Assembly: GCA_002105175.1 (NCBI GenBank)
Contig: MCGE01000001.1
Coordinates: forward strand, 1,922,001 to 1,986,000
Length of the DNA stretch: 64,000 bases
Reading direction: 5' to 3'
DNA from: Absidia repens
Lineage: Eukaryota > Mucoromycota > Mucoromycetes > Mucorales > Cunninghamellaceae
Part shown: in pieces, positions 10,534 to 21,419 of the stretch
How positions within the stretch are numbered: position 1 is the first letter of the stretch
Layout: each line of letters opens with the position of its first letter
The notes under the pieces: model-generated
Seen by the model: the letters and a program-made list of their open reading frames with translations, nothing else
Databases searched by the model: none
Told to the model about the DNA's origin: nothing
Made by a program: the position numbers and the translations under genes

Positions 10534-10773
10534 CTCGGTGATCACTCCTATTTCGTGATATGTAACCTTCATGGCAAAGCGCCGTTCCCGGTTACTGAAG
10601 AAGGAGTAGACGAGGAGGGGGATCAGCGAACTAAAAGAGATAAAATACAACAAACAGGTTACGAGTAGCGTCAATCATAATAGCCCGTGGTCATATGATA
10701 TGAATCAAATCAAGATAACTAAAGAAGACAGATCAGACATAGACGCACCCCATGCATTTGAAAGAAAAGAGAA

Positions 10774-10804
10774 GTACAATCACAATCACAATCACAATCA
10801 CGGC
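10774..10804 (+). repeat. Short tandem repeat (CACAAT)n
   Basis: Four to five tandem units of ACAATC, with no coding context. Confidence 0.8.
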
Positions 10805-11128
10805 AAAATCAATAATACACTAATATAAAACAATATATATGATGGATTCTTTATTAGAAGTCAATGTAATAATATAATAATAATGTAAAGAATGTATGTA
10901 AAAAAAAGGAAGAATATACACAAGAGAGAATGGGGGGATGATAATAAACAAATCGATAAAGGTACAACAAATACCCCTATTTTTTTTTCCAGAATCATAA
11001 ATGTGACTAAGTAGATAAAAATAACTAATAACTAACCACCCTACAATCACAAGACTGCCAATAGTTGAATGAAAAAGAGGATATATATATATATATATAA
11101 AGTAGACACAAACAATAAAAAAAACAAG

Positions 11129-13107
11129 CTAATGATGTTGATAATCAATGTAAGACGGTTGATCCTGATGGTGATGAAGTTGACTATACTGATGGTGTTG
11201 TATTGAAGGCGGAGACATCAAGGGAGAGGAGTTGGTATTTGCGACACCGGCGGCGACTGGTTTCAGCATTGAATCGTACATGGATAAAAGTCGATTGACA
11301 CGAGAAGAGGCCATGGGCTGCTGCAATGTAGATGAATGCTGCTGTCTTTGTTGTTGCTCCACTACCGATGACGGATAATAGGATTGCTGCTGATGCTGCT
11401 GCTGCTGGTTCTGATAGGAAGGATGATGCTGTTGATGTAGAATTCCGCTAACAGGTCTGGATGCCGATGATTGTTGTTCATGTATTTGCTGGTAATACTG
11501 TCTTGTCGGTGGCGTCTCAAGGTCGGAATATTTGATATAATAGGTAGGTGTGATGGGGCCGCAGATGATGATGATGATATAATAGACTTTCGGTTCAGTT
11601 GGCGTTGTTGAAGTCGAGAGAAAGCGTTGTATGATGTAGAATTTTGAGATGATGTATCGTCATTGTAGTTTTGAATAGCTTCGTCATGATAGTAGGGATA
11701 AGCATATTGCTGAGTAGGAGGCCGTGATTGACGCACTGATGGTGGCGAGTAGTTCGATGATGAGGTTTGATGAGGTTTTGATGACTTGGGCGACACACTT
11801 TCGGAGTCCATGACAGATTGCGATAATGGAGGAGATACTGGTTGTTGATGAGGTCCTCGCTGATACTGCTGTTGTCGTTGTGTTTCTTGTTGTTGTCGAT
11901 GAGCAATAAGTGATTGTAAAGTGTCGGCTAGTAGGTTGACTTGGCGTTCACTGCATTTTTGTAAATTCGTGATGCTGTTGACGAAGGTCCCAGGTGTGTG
12001 TCGCTGTTGCTGACTGCCAAGGGATGTCAAGGTCTGGTTGATAGTAATCGTTTCGGCAACCAAGGTAATCAGATTGTCCATGAAGACAGTATTTGCTTCG
12101 TTGTTACTGGAGTCGGCATCTGTACGTAAATGTGTTTCCAAGTGAAGGACAGTGTCTTGTAATAGTAGCTGTGAGTGAGTTCTGACCTCTTTGTTGTTGT
12201 TGTTGCTGTTGGATATAGAGCAAGCAGAATCAACTAAAGGCGAGTGTGGTGATGATACTACAGAGGTGATAGATGAAGGTCGAGTGATCGGTGGTGAGCA
12301 GATGGATGATTTTTTGTTGTTTCCCGTTTCTGGCGGTGCTTGTACTTCGAGTTTCGCTAACCTTGACTTTAGTTCTTGCAGTTCCGTCCACATTGATTGG
12401 TCATGATTCTTGTCGGCATTGTCGGTATTGTCCGCTGGTGTTGCTGTTTGTTCAGGAGAAAACGTTGACGATAACCTTCGTTCTGATACAATCAATCTAG
12501 GAGGCATAGTGGTCCGTCTTTGGCGTCTTTGTTGTTGCTGCTGTTGTTGTTCTTGATCCATTTCAGTTGCTGGTTTTGATTTTTGTCGGAAAAACAGATC
12601 GTCTTCGTCGCTATCACTTTCAAAGAATTTGATCATAACGTCGTCGTCGTAATTGTCTTTCGGTGCACCGTCGCATGTCTTTTTTATCGTCGTAGATCTA
12701 GTGACTTTACCACGCTGCACTTGGCGTGTTGATTTTGATGTAGACGAGGTTGTTGTATTATGTTGTTGAGGTCTAGCATTGGATGTAGATTGGCGACGTT
12801 TGTTGAGGCTATGAGCGGGGCTTGATGGCTCAGTGGTGGTGGTGGTACTGCGTCCGTTTGAACGAGGTTGTCGTTGTTTAGCTTTCGCAGAGGTTGTAAG
12901 TGCAGTGACGGATGAGCGTGGTAGTTGGCTTGATTTTTTAGTTTTCAGTTCAGTTGAAGGAGTAGAAGAGATGGAAGGCGCACAGAATGACCGACTTCGT
13001 GCCCTAACCTTTGCCAGTTTCAATCGCACATCATTCGACATGTCTTTCTGATACGTTGGAGTCGGAAGTTCCAGTGTTGAAAAGCGTCTTGACATATTGT
13101 TTGCCAT
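11129..13107 (-). CDS. Large Q/S-rich coiled-coil protein, apparently frameshifted
   Basis: From ATG 13107 a frame of about 530 codons runs leftward: basic and Ser-rich N-terminus, an acidic patch (FFESDSDEDDLFF), polyQ, and a short coiled coil (WTELQELKSRLAKLEVQ). A helical block follows (MDNLITLVAETITINQTL, then CSERQVNLLADTLQSL), then Q/S/P-rich disorder. Near 11500-11560 the coding character moves to another frame: residues such as DLETPPTRQYYQQ and NQQQQHQQQSYY, then SSRVNRLLSMYDSMLKP, ending at 11129. The original frame instead decays and stops at 11362. No intron of suitable phase bridges the two, so a one-base indel (real or an assembly error) is likely. Intact, the protein would be about 660 aa. 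No family is recognised; the layout suits a cytoskeletal or polarity scaffold. Confidence 0.7.
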
Positions 13108-13814
13108 AAATGATACCTACAGGATGAAAAGACAGACATACATATCAGTTAGTCAAGATGAAAATACAATGCTTGTAGGTGCTTGAAGGTATAGTGGAAT
13201 ATAAATGCCTACTTTTCTTCTTTATTTTTTTTCCATTCCTTACTTTGGTTGTGATAAAGTTAAGATGGTAAATAAAAGATATACGGTAAGTGCAATATAG
13301 GAGAGAAGAGAAGTAAATAAACAAATAAAGAGTGGCAACAAGAAATAAAAGAAAAAGGAAGAGAAGAAAAAGGGGAAAATAGCCATCCCCTCTCTAAAAA
13401 AAAGCTTTTCAATTCCCGCACACTGGACTAGGAGAACGACAAGCGTAAAAAGACAAGTTTAAATTGCAGGGTCAATATTTCCCCTTAAAAAAATGAGTTC
13501 ATGAATATCTATTTCGTTAATGTCCCCCCATTTCTTTTGATTCTCCATAGAAGCAACACCACTATTTTTCAAATAAAAAAAAAATAAAAAAACCAACAAA
13601 AACAAACATAAAGATTAGAAAATAAATTTTGTTTATTCAAATCATAATTCTATTCTAACATACAGCTACTGATTTTTGTAAATAATAAACAATAAATAAT
13701 AGTAGTAAACAAAATACAATGAATAACATATAATGAATAAAGGTATAAATACATATATCATTAACTAAAACTACTAATAACCAGTTTCTTGTGTAATATC
13801 GCACAAATCAGAGT
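13108..13814. other. Intergenic region
   Basis: The promoter side of the coiled-coil gene may include a 5'UTR intron ending in TGTAG at about 13117. On the left of the next unit, minus-strand AATAAA-like 3' signals lie near 13630-13640. No gene is visible. Confidence 0.4.
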
Positions 13815-14256
13815 AATATAGCTGTCTTGATTGATTGGTCCATCGGTCCACTGGTTTTCATATCACTTGGCATTCGACCATTATCATATTTCCCAACAAG
13901 GCGATCATCCCCCCAGCGCCACTGTCTATATGTTTTCCTAGTTGTTGTCATCGTCAAGATCCATCAAGTAAAATTCCATTTGCGTATGGTGATCAGCGAT
14001 CGCTTCATGCTATATACCAATTTGTCGAATAGGTGATAATGCCGCTTCCTACTTTGCTTCCGTGTACCATATCGATTTCGTTGTTCTGTCCCTCCGTTGT
14101 GTACCAATATTGCCAAAAATTCCCAGTTTTCGTCCAACACAAAGTAATAAATAAAATAAGTAATAAAAGCCGTTAGCATGGGATCGATTTCATAACCACT
14201 ACGTGTAAAGAGAGATTGCGCATGGAGGTGACTGAAATAGTGAGCTTTGTTCATTG
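13814..14256 (-). CDS. Coding-like segment with unresolved exon structure
   Basis: Two blocks look protein-coding on the minus strand. Block 1 (14254 to about 13990) starts MNKAHYFSHLHAQSLF and runs through a hydrophobic stretch (PMLTAFITYFIYYFVL) and DENWEFLAILVHNGG. Block 2 (about 13930-13815) reads RQWRWGDDRLVG, then GRMPSDMKTSGPMDQS and ILL, stop. A phase-compatible join is donor GTATAT after FDKL with acceptor ACAG before WRWGDD, but a third frame (WYTTEGQNNEIDMVHG, then MDLDDDNN, stop) also splices cleanly. A 3' signal near 13630 implies a real transcript. It starts about 50 bases beyond the BIR gene stop, so it may be a downstream extension or alternative end of that gene. Confidence 0.35.
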
Positions 14257-14310
14257 CTGGTTGAAAATGCAAATACCCGTTTCATCCAGCGAGTATTATT
14301 TATTTGGTGA

Positions 14311-16140
14311 TCATACTTGTTGTACGAGATGTTGGTGATTGAGCGATGTTGCAGTCATTGACGATGAAGTGGAAGATGATGATGCTATTGTTTTTGTTGT
14401 GTCTGCTACTGGCGATGCTTTCAGATTCTTTTTTCTGGTTGACAATCGAAGAGAATCCTTGGTTAGTCGTTTTGAAGTTGAAGATGTTGATTCCTTTGTT
14501 GGTGTAGATAATGGTCGTGATAAGTCGATCGCTCTGCCTTTCCCTTTTTCCTCTGAAGTATACGACATGTTCTAAACAATATATCTAAAGGTTAGACACT
14601 TTGCAACATACAGCCCATGTTGGAATTATATCTTACCGGTCGTTTCTGCAGCCGAGCGAAAAGTTGGACGACAGTTTCTTTCGGTTTTTTGGATGGGGTG
14701 GACGTGTCCATTGGATTTGTAAGATCATGTTCCATTGCTGTTGCCTGATTTTTAGGTTTTGACTGATTCTTGAACGATCCATTTGTTGATTGATTCAACG
14801 GCGACAAAACTGATGCTTGGTTTGAAGGTCCAGTTGATAGAATCTTTGCTGACCTTTTCCTTTTTTTGCCCGAATATGTGATGCGTGGTGCTGTGTTGGT
14901 GGATCGCCCTTGTTTTGCTTTTAAATTGTGGTGTGTATCCTTTAGCTGTACGCTTGCTATATCCCAAATGCTGTCATCGAATGTTGATCGTGTCCCCACG
15001 CCATCGCCGGCATCACCATCTTCGTCTTCGTCTTTGCCGTGCTTACCATTCACTACTGTCGGTGGATTGGTGTTTACTGTTGATTCCGTGACAGTCTTTG
15101 GAGAGGATAGAATATCACCAAATGCACCTTTCTTTCGTTCGGATGACAGATAATGTTCCTATAGTAGAATTAACTCAATCAATATAAAAAAGTCCTTTCT
15201 TTGTCAATTGTCTCAATTAACCATTCCCCGCTAGGTTTTCCATAATTTTATACCTGAGTAATTGTATGTTCAAATGAATTTGCCTTCGCCTGGTATCGTT
15301 GAACAAATAGACATTGAGGTGCTTGATTTCGATGTTGCGTCCTACAATAACCAAGTGATCCACCATAATATAATTAGTATGTGATGTACCCTTCCATGTA
15401 GACAAATATTTCATTACCATATATCAGGATTGCCACCAAGTTCATAGAGATAGAAGCCACAATAAGAACACTTCGATAGATCAGGCTTTTCTTGGGTCGG
15501 AACAAAAATGAAACCAGCTTCTGCCATCTAGATAATAGTAAAATATTGTCAATATATTGTAACCAAAAAAAAAAAAAAAAAAAAAAAAAGAAAGTGTCTG
15601 CGTATTCTACTTACTTCTGATGCCAAGGGGTAAACTTGTTGCTTTGTAACAGACCGTGTACGCCGTTTTTTACCGCCATGGAGAGAAGGAGGCCAGACAT
15701 TATTTTTTGTAAAGGTTCGCAATCGAGCAGAAGCCATAAGTTCAGAATCCAATTCAGCCATGCTATATATTTCGGCACTGGAGTTGATAGTGCAACCTTC
15801 AGGATAATTGAGGACGACATTAGGACACGAGGTAGAGCCATGGGAATGTCGTTCCATAGGTGATTGGTCAGGTTTCCAATTGTCCAGAATAAGATCGCAC
15901 ATGTAGCACTGTACCCTATCCTTTGTTCTACATGTAGATATGTTATAAAATCCAGCTTTCGCAAACTAATAGTATCATTGGAAGTAAGTATATGAATATG
16001 TCAAAGCTTTCGTGATCCGTGCCAAACAATTTATTTGGAGTACTCACTTGTTCTGGAGTTTCATAACGTGTGTTGTTGATATATGGCCAAGGGTGCCTGT
16101 GTTGAAAGTATGTCTTCAACCGATTGGTATATATATGCAT
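14311..16140 (-). CDS. BIR-domain protein, survivin/Bir1-like
   Basis: Six exons in phase (16048-16140, 15615-15965, 15418-15527, 15254-15341, 14637-15158, 14311-14571) give 474 aa. Two zinc-binding BIR domains are visible. BIR1 has RLKTYF...WPY, FAKAGFY and ligands C51, C54, H71, C78. BIR2 has RLRTFT, MAEAGFIF and ligands C168, C171, H188, C195. Both follow the canonical Cx2Cx16Hx6C spacing. The C-terminal half is Ser/Lys-rich and disordered, with KKRKR-type nuclear signals. Known: fungal two-BIR proteins (Bir1/Cut17) are chromosomal-passenger subunits that bring Aurora kinase to centromeres; they are not caspase inhibitors. A candidate E2F/MBF-like site lies upstream. The C-terminus could extend beyond the TGA at 14311 by splicing. 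Confidence 0.88.
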
Positions 16141-16212
16141 GGTAGAGTAGGATAGCGTGAATGTAAGAAAACGAACGGAAGCGAAGTAAAAATAAAAAAT
16201 CGAGAAATTTTT

Positions 16213-16231
16213 ATATTTTCGCGTCGCGGGG
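16213..16231 (-). promoter_or_regulatory. E2F/MBF-like GC motif upstream of the BIR gene
   Basis: TTTTCGCGTCGCGGGG lies 75-90 bases upstream of the BIR gene ATG, inside otherwise AT-rich DNA. It contains TTTTCGCG and overlapping CGCG cores, as in the G1/S sites bound by E2F or MBF factors. The assignment is by similarity of the core only. Confidence 0.4.
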
Positions 16232-16529
16232 ATTCAATAAACGGCAGAGTATGCCCTCAAATAGTAGAAGCAATATGAAATAAGATAAAAGTACTATAAC
16301 GGTAGTAAAATAATGGAGAGCGAATAAATTTTAAATACAATTTAATTCCATAGACCATCAAACAACCCATATTAAAAAAGTACCCAACCAGCAATCCGAG
16401 CCAATAATAATACAAGTGGATATCACAAATACGTAAATAAAATGGGTAATGCATCACACACAATCACGCCGAAATATCGTACTGTATATATTGAAAATAC
16501 TATAGCCTTACCTAGACCGGTGATATTGC

Positions 16530-16703
16530 ATATATAAATTTTCATTGTTTTCATTGAGAGAAGCATGGTAACCCCGCCCAGCGAAAGTGGGATTCAGCGG
16601 AGGTGCCAGTACTCACCCTAGGGTGGTGGGGCAGGTTCACACGAAAAAGCGATCAATGGAACGATCAGCATGACTGATTGACCCAGCCATTCTACCATTT
16701 TTT
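16530..16703 (+). ncRNA. Candidate Pol III non-coding RNA gene, about 140 nt
   Basis: A TATATAA box (16530-16536) precedes a GC-rich island in AT-rich DNA. From about 16560 the strand can form several hairpins: CCCA/TGGG around GCGAAAG, CACCC/GGGTG (a 12-base palindrome), and ATCAG/CTGAT around CATGA. A near B-box, GGTTCACAC, lies at about 16634, and a run of six T (16698-16703) ends the unit. TATA, a B-box-like element and a T-run are the layout of U6-type Pol III genes. It does not match U1, U2, U4, U5, U6, 5S, RNase P/MRP or a tRNA by eye. No protein reads through it. Confidence 0.35.
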
Positions 16704-16914
16704 CCACTTACAGATGCACACACACACACACACATTCCAGACTTCTTTCGTACATAATCAACAAAACAAATGATGTAAACGTGTGACAGAGAAAATAATG
16801 ATAGAAAGGGACAATATATATTTTCTTCAGATGTAGGCAAAAACTATGACAAACCAACACTAGTATAAACTGATGGCTATTTAAAGACACTACTCTCTAA
16901 GATGACGGTTAATC

Positions 16915-17070
16915 TAAATGGTAATTCCAAATCATATATAATGAATGAAAAGGTTTTCCCTTGATATTTGTATCGCACATTTCAAAATGCCACTGATTCA
17001 AGTTCTAATACAAATCCAAGATCCCCATACCTTCATTGAAATATGAAATCACGTTGGCGGAGAGTAAATA
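16915..17070 (-). repeat. Dispersed repeat, copy C (degenerate)
   Basis: Diverged minus-strand copy. It aligns by blocks with the others: AATTCCAAATC, AATGAATGAAAAGGTTTTCC, TTCTAATACAAATCCAAG, and the head remnant AAATCACGTTGGCGG (about 17045-17060). Confidence 0.6.
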
Positions 17071-17363
17071 TTGACTCTATACTTCTTTTTTTTTTTGCAT
17101 ATTGAGCACTGAGGATGATATTTCTAAAAGATACCCGCCCTAATGCCAGATGGCGAAGCGGTGTAATGCACGTCCTATTTTTTCTTTCTTCACCACATAC
17201 CCCCCCCCCTTGATCGACACAGCGCACTAAGCAAGACGGCTAGGTCTCAAAGATCCCGATTCAAAGCTCTCCCACGTCAACAACCCCCTGACATTCAGTA
17301 ATTGTAAATTTTCCCAACAACAATAACAACAAAAAGGCATGAATAAAAATTGAATGTAATACT

Positions 17364-18661
17364 TTATTGAGGTAAAAATGTAAAAAAACTAATTATTGAA
17401 TATACGCCTTTTTCATTCCAAAGATCCATCCAATACTTCCATTGCCAGCGAGAGTAGATGAGTTCATTTCGGGCCCTGTACCAGATTGAATCAATCGCAC
17501 TCACCAAGGTCTTTGCACCCCCGTCAGATTTCATTTCGTTCAATACGCTATCCAACCTAACCAAAATAGAGCTGGTATCTTTTTTGGCTTCATCTAACTG
17601 ATCGACCGTCGTGGTAGTAGGTAAAGACAGGATAATGGATTCCAATTGTTGAAACGAGGTTCGTGAGAGCGAGCTCCAGTCAGCCAATTTATTTCGATTC
17701 TTCATCATGAGCGCATCTAAAAGGTCGATAGTACCGTTCATGGCATTGTCATACATGTCTTCAGCGAGTTGTCGTAGAGGTCCGAGGGTCGTCGCAGAGT
17801 CTAGGAACCCAGATTCAATCTTGTTTTGCCATTGGTTGTATGATCGTTGTTGTTGCTTTAGGATGTCCTCCAGTCGTTGTTTGTCGGCTACCCACTGTTC
17901 GTAGATATCATGGTAAATGAGGTGCTTGTTTTCATTCGACACGCTGTCAAAGAGTTCCATCACCACCAGACCTTGGTCAATGTATTCCAGTAGCTTTTGT
18001 TGATGATCGTTGAATGCTCCATCCATATCCTTTTTGATCTTTCCAAAATGGTCCTTCATTTCATCAATGTATGCGTTCCAAATATTGCTGTATTGGTCGT
18101 TGATGGAGTGGATGCCAGAAGAGGGTACTTGAGAGACGTAGTGTCCAAGTTCGTTTTTCGCGGTAACGGCTCGATCGTGAATAGCGGGCGGCAATGCTTT
18201 GATAGTGTGATAAAACTCTTCGTGGCGTTCTTCAGAGGTATGTCGAAGATGGAATGGCTTTTGATCATCAACTTCGTTAAAAACAAATGATTTCAGAGGT
18301 GAAGGTATAAAGCGTATAAAGTAATAATAGTAGTCGTCATTGGAGCATAATGTTGGAAGTCGTTTGCCGCCCGTTGTTTGTAATTCGTTCAAATTAACTT
18401 CATCTACCTTGTGTCGAAGATAATCACGATACTCCAGCACGGTTTCATAGGTGGCGTTAAATGGTATTTTCGCAGAGAAGTCTTGAAGAGAAGTTTTCAA
18501 CCCCTCAACACTAAATTCATAACTGTAAGCCTAAAAAGTCAAAAATTGTATTAAACCATGATGGTGGATGCAATAGCAGATGATGTGTATCTTTGATCTT
18601 GACTTACAAGTGGGACAAATATGGACAAAAAATAGGTAATATAGAATAAGATTTTATTCAT
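17364..18661 (-). CDS. Secreted helical protein, unknown function
   Basis: Two exons, 18608-18661 and 17364-18530, give 406 aa. The first exon encodes exactly a signal peptide core (MNKILFYITYFLSIFVPL), and the mature part starts near AYSYEF. The rest is long amphipathic helix with heptad-like runs (WVADKQRLEDILKQQQ) and several KD/EK-rich helices; one cysteine is visible and there is no second membrane span. The C-terminus ends in a hydrophobic VYSIISFFTFLPQ, which could act as a weak anchor. AATAAA overlaps the stop region. No family is recognised. It is likely secreted or in the ER lumen; the helix bundle resembles extended spacer proteins more than an enzyme. Confidence 0.7.
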
Positions 18662-18682
18662 GATGTGTTAAGAAAGGGGAAG

Positions 18683-18713
<31 letters not shown>

Positions 18714-18771
18714 TGAAAAAAGTGTAGTGCGGGGTCTAAAATTAAGGGGAGGAGGAGGAGGAAGCAGTGGC

Positions 18772-19959
18772 CTATCGACGGTGGGACCACCACTTGTGCA
18801 GTCCAAGAGCAGTGGTCATCAGCACAATCAACGATGCCCCAGAAACGCTATATACATCAGGATATTCATGGAGAATAAAGATACCAAAAAGGAAGGCAAA
18901 AACGACATCATTCATTCGCATCAATGTTCCTACCATAAAAATAAAGAATAAAAATAAACTTAGTCTTCAGGCCAACGTTTATGTTTCTGTACCATTTTAT
19001 TACCTGGTCCAGCAGGGGCCATTTGTAATCTAAAGCAAAGTAGAAATAGCAATTGTAAATCGTCTTGAAACCTTCCTTTCATATTTCATTTTCCTTTTTA
19101 CCCTTGATTCAAAAGACATTGACCAATGAATGCAGTGACACCAACGAGTAGCAGGCTACTATATTCTTTGACACCAGAGGGCATGATAGAACCTTGAAAC
19201 CACATACCAATGGGGCTAATAATACATGATATCGCACCAAAGTAGACAACATGGACCATATATGATGCCCCTCTTCCAATTTTTCTGACAGTACAATAGG
19301 CAAAAGCAGACATGACAGCACCAAGTAAAGAGCATAAGATAGCAATGATACGAGTCCAACTGGCTTCTCCATTCCCTGCCACATCATCATCACCATTGCC
19401 AAATAAAAATTCTGGTTTGGAAACAAGGACGACACCTACTAGACACATAACAGAACAGATCCCGTCAAACAAGGTAAACGATTCACCCAGTACAATAGCA
19501 GCAAGAATGGCAGTAAACATAGGACCCAAGAAGAAGATCACTATAAAAAGAATTGTCAAGTCATGTACCATTCTTCAAGGTGTGGCGGAATAAGTTACCT
19601 GTCGCATCAGCCAAAGGAAGTTGGGTGATACTATAAAAGAACAGGGCCAAACCCAAGCTTCCAACAAGACCACGAAAGACTAGCCAAGGTCTAACTTTTG
19701 GATTACCCAACGGATGCACACCAAGGAAGTGGCAACCAATAAGTCCTAAAACCAATTGGACGATCGACCGAGCAAAGACAATTTCAAAGGAAGGGAAGCT
19801 TGCGCCACTCAACTTGACAAAAAGTGACATTGTCGAGAAGCCCAACGCCGACAAGGCCATACAGAGTAAGCCCGCCAATTCCCTCTGTCGATTTTGACTG
19901 TGCTCTAAAGTAGAGGATCCTGTTGAATGAGGAATCAAAGGGGATTGTTCATTGACCAT
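18772..19959 (-). CDS. DMT-superfamily transporter (EamA/SLC35G-like)
   Basis: Four exons (19599-19959, 19102-19540, 19004-19029, 18772-18929) give 327 aa. Seen: about ten membrane spans in two EamA halves, with GLLCMALSALGFSTMSLFVK opening the first and LADATVIFFLGPMFTAILA the typical loop between spans 3 and 4. The second half opens with WTRIIAILCSLLGAVMSAF and ends with FGIFILHEYPDVYSVSGA. Known: this family sits in plasma or internal membranes and moves small metabolites; the substrate is not predictable. Odd: the third exon is only 26 bases and encodes LQMAPAGP between spans. The N-terminal 25 residues are cytosolic and contain the ordinary MVNEQSPLIPH motif seen in vacuolar or endomembrane carriers. 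Confidence 0.88.
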
Positions 19960-20174
19960 TCCAAGAAAAAAAAAAAAAAAGAGATAGAGGAAAAAAAAAA
20001 AAAAAGAGGAGCCAGAAAAAAAGGGAGGTTAAGGTTTTCGGATATTGAATATATACTGGGATTTTTAATAGTGGAGAACCATAAATCTGCGTAATTATAG
20101 CTAAATTATACTGTGCGGATAAAAGTAAACGAATGCAAGAGGGAAGGAGCAGCCACCAAAATCGAAAAATAAAA

Positions 20175-21419
20175 TTAAACTGAAAAATCCAAAGTCGGAA
20201 CGACTCTCTTACAACCATAAGCGCTTCTGGAAGCATTGCAGTCTTCGTAAGTTTGGCAGCTGAAATTCCGTGCCATCGCACCGGAAAAAAAAATATTAGT
20301 AATATTTCTATATAAAGTATATTTAACTTCTTTACCATCGAATACAAAAGCCTTGAATATCAGGTTCAATCAATGATACATAGTATCGATAACCAAGACA
20401 CATTGATAAAGGAGGAGATCCGGCGCCATGATTATCATACTACATATAAAACGAGTGATCACATGTTACTATCCATTTCCCCTGTCTCCTTTCACTCTTT
20501 TTCTTTTTTTCTTTCTTACCTGTCCACCACCATCATTTTCAGAGAGAGAATATTTTTCTCGATCAATACTCCCAGTTACTTGAACAAACTCAGACGTAGT
20601 ATTGAATTGATAATGAGCAGATGTGATAAAACCGTCGGGCATCAATTTAGCACCAGGTGCCAAATCCTCTTCAGTACAAAACACAATCGCATTTTTTTCA
20701 GAGTTGGCGATGGCATCAGTGTCAATGCCTCCATCAGTGTTGTTCCCTGGTGATGGAGGCAATAATAAGCAAAACTGTGCCTCATCATTGAGTGCGACAG
20801 TTAGTCCAGGCAAATAAGTTGGTGACGGCGAAGGTGTAGACTTGTGCTTCTTTTTGGTTTTTGATGGCTGTGACGATGCTGATGATGTTGGTAGTGACGT
20901 GTTCGTGGTAGTTGTATTGCTGATAACTGTATTAGTCATGTTAGCTGTTTTAGTAGGAGAGCTTTGACTATATAATATATAAAAAAAAACAATTCTATTA
21001 GTTGCGGCCCCTGAATTATATTTTTTTGTTGCTCTTACCCAAGACAAACAATTTGCCCAGCATGAAGGTTAACGCAATTGCCATTTTCCACTAAAAAAAA
21101 AAAGATAAATTCAGGTGTGAGACAAAAATGTACTCTGTGGCTAGTCAAAATCAATGCGAATTATGTGACTTACGTGATGGATTCCATTGGAAAAACTCTT
21201 CCGCTGAAATTTGAGCGTCCTTGATTATACTTTTACACTAAACAAAAACGAAAATTAATTATAATGTGGTTAATTTTAATGTATACAAAAGTATCAAGTA
21301 TGTCAGTTTACCGATTCACCGACTCCCACTGTATGTTGATTATTACAAGGAATAGCCCAAGTGACAGAGAAGAGGAAGAATGAATTGAGTAATAGAATGT
21401 ATAATATACTATTTTTCAT
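20175..21419 (-). CDS. Secreted LysM-domain protein
   Basis: Six exons (21312-21419, 21174-21237, 21039-21090, 20520-20967, 20336-20439, 20175-20259) give 286 aa. A signal peptide (residues 1 to about 23) is followed at once by a LysM module: HTVGVGESCKSI, then EFFQWNPSLENG and CVNLHAGQIVCL. A Thr/Ser/Lys linker follows, then a C-terminal region with five or more cysteines (MCLGYRYYVSLIE, then CQTYEDCN, ASRSAYGCKR). Known: fungal LysM proteins bind chitin or related glycans and may protect or remodel the wall. There is one clear LysM; the Cys-rich end is not a second one I can recognise. Read without splicing, the last two exons contain stops; the join at CAG (20260) restores the frame. Confidence 0.82.
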
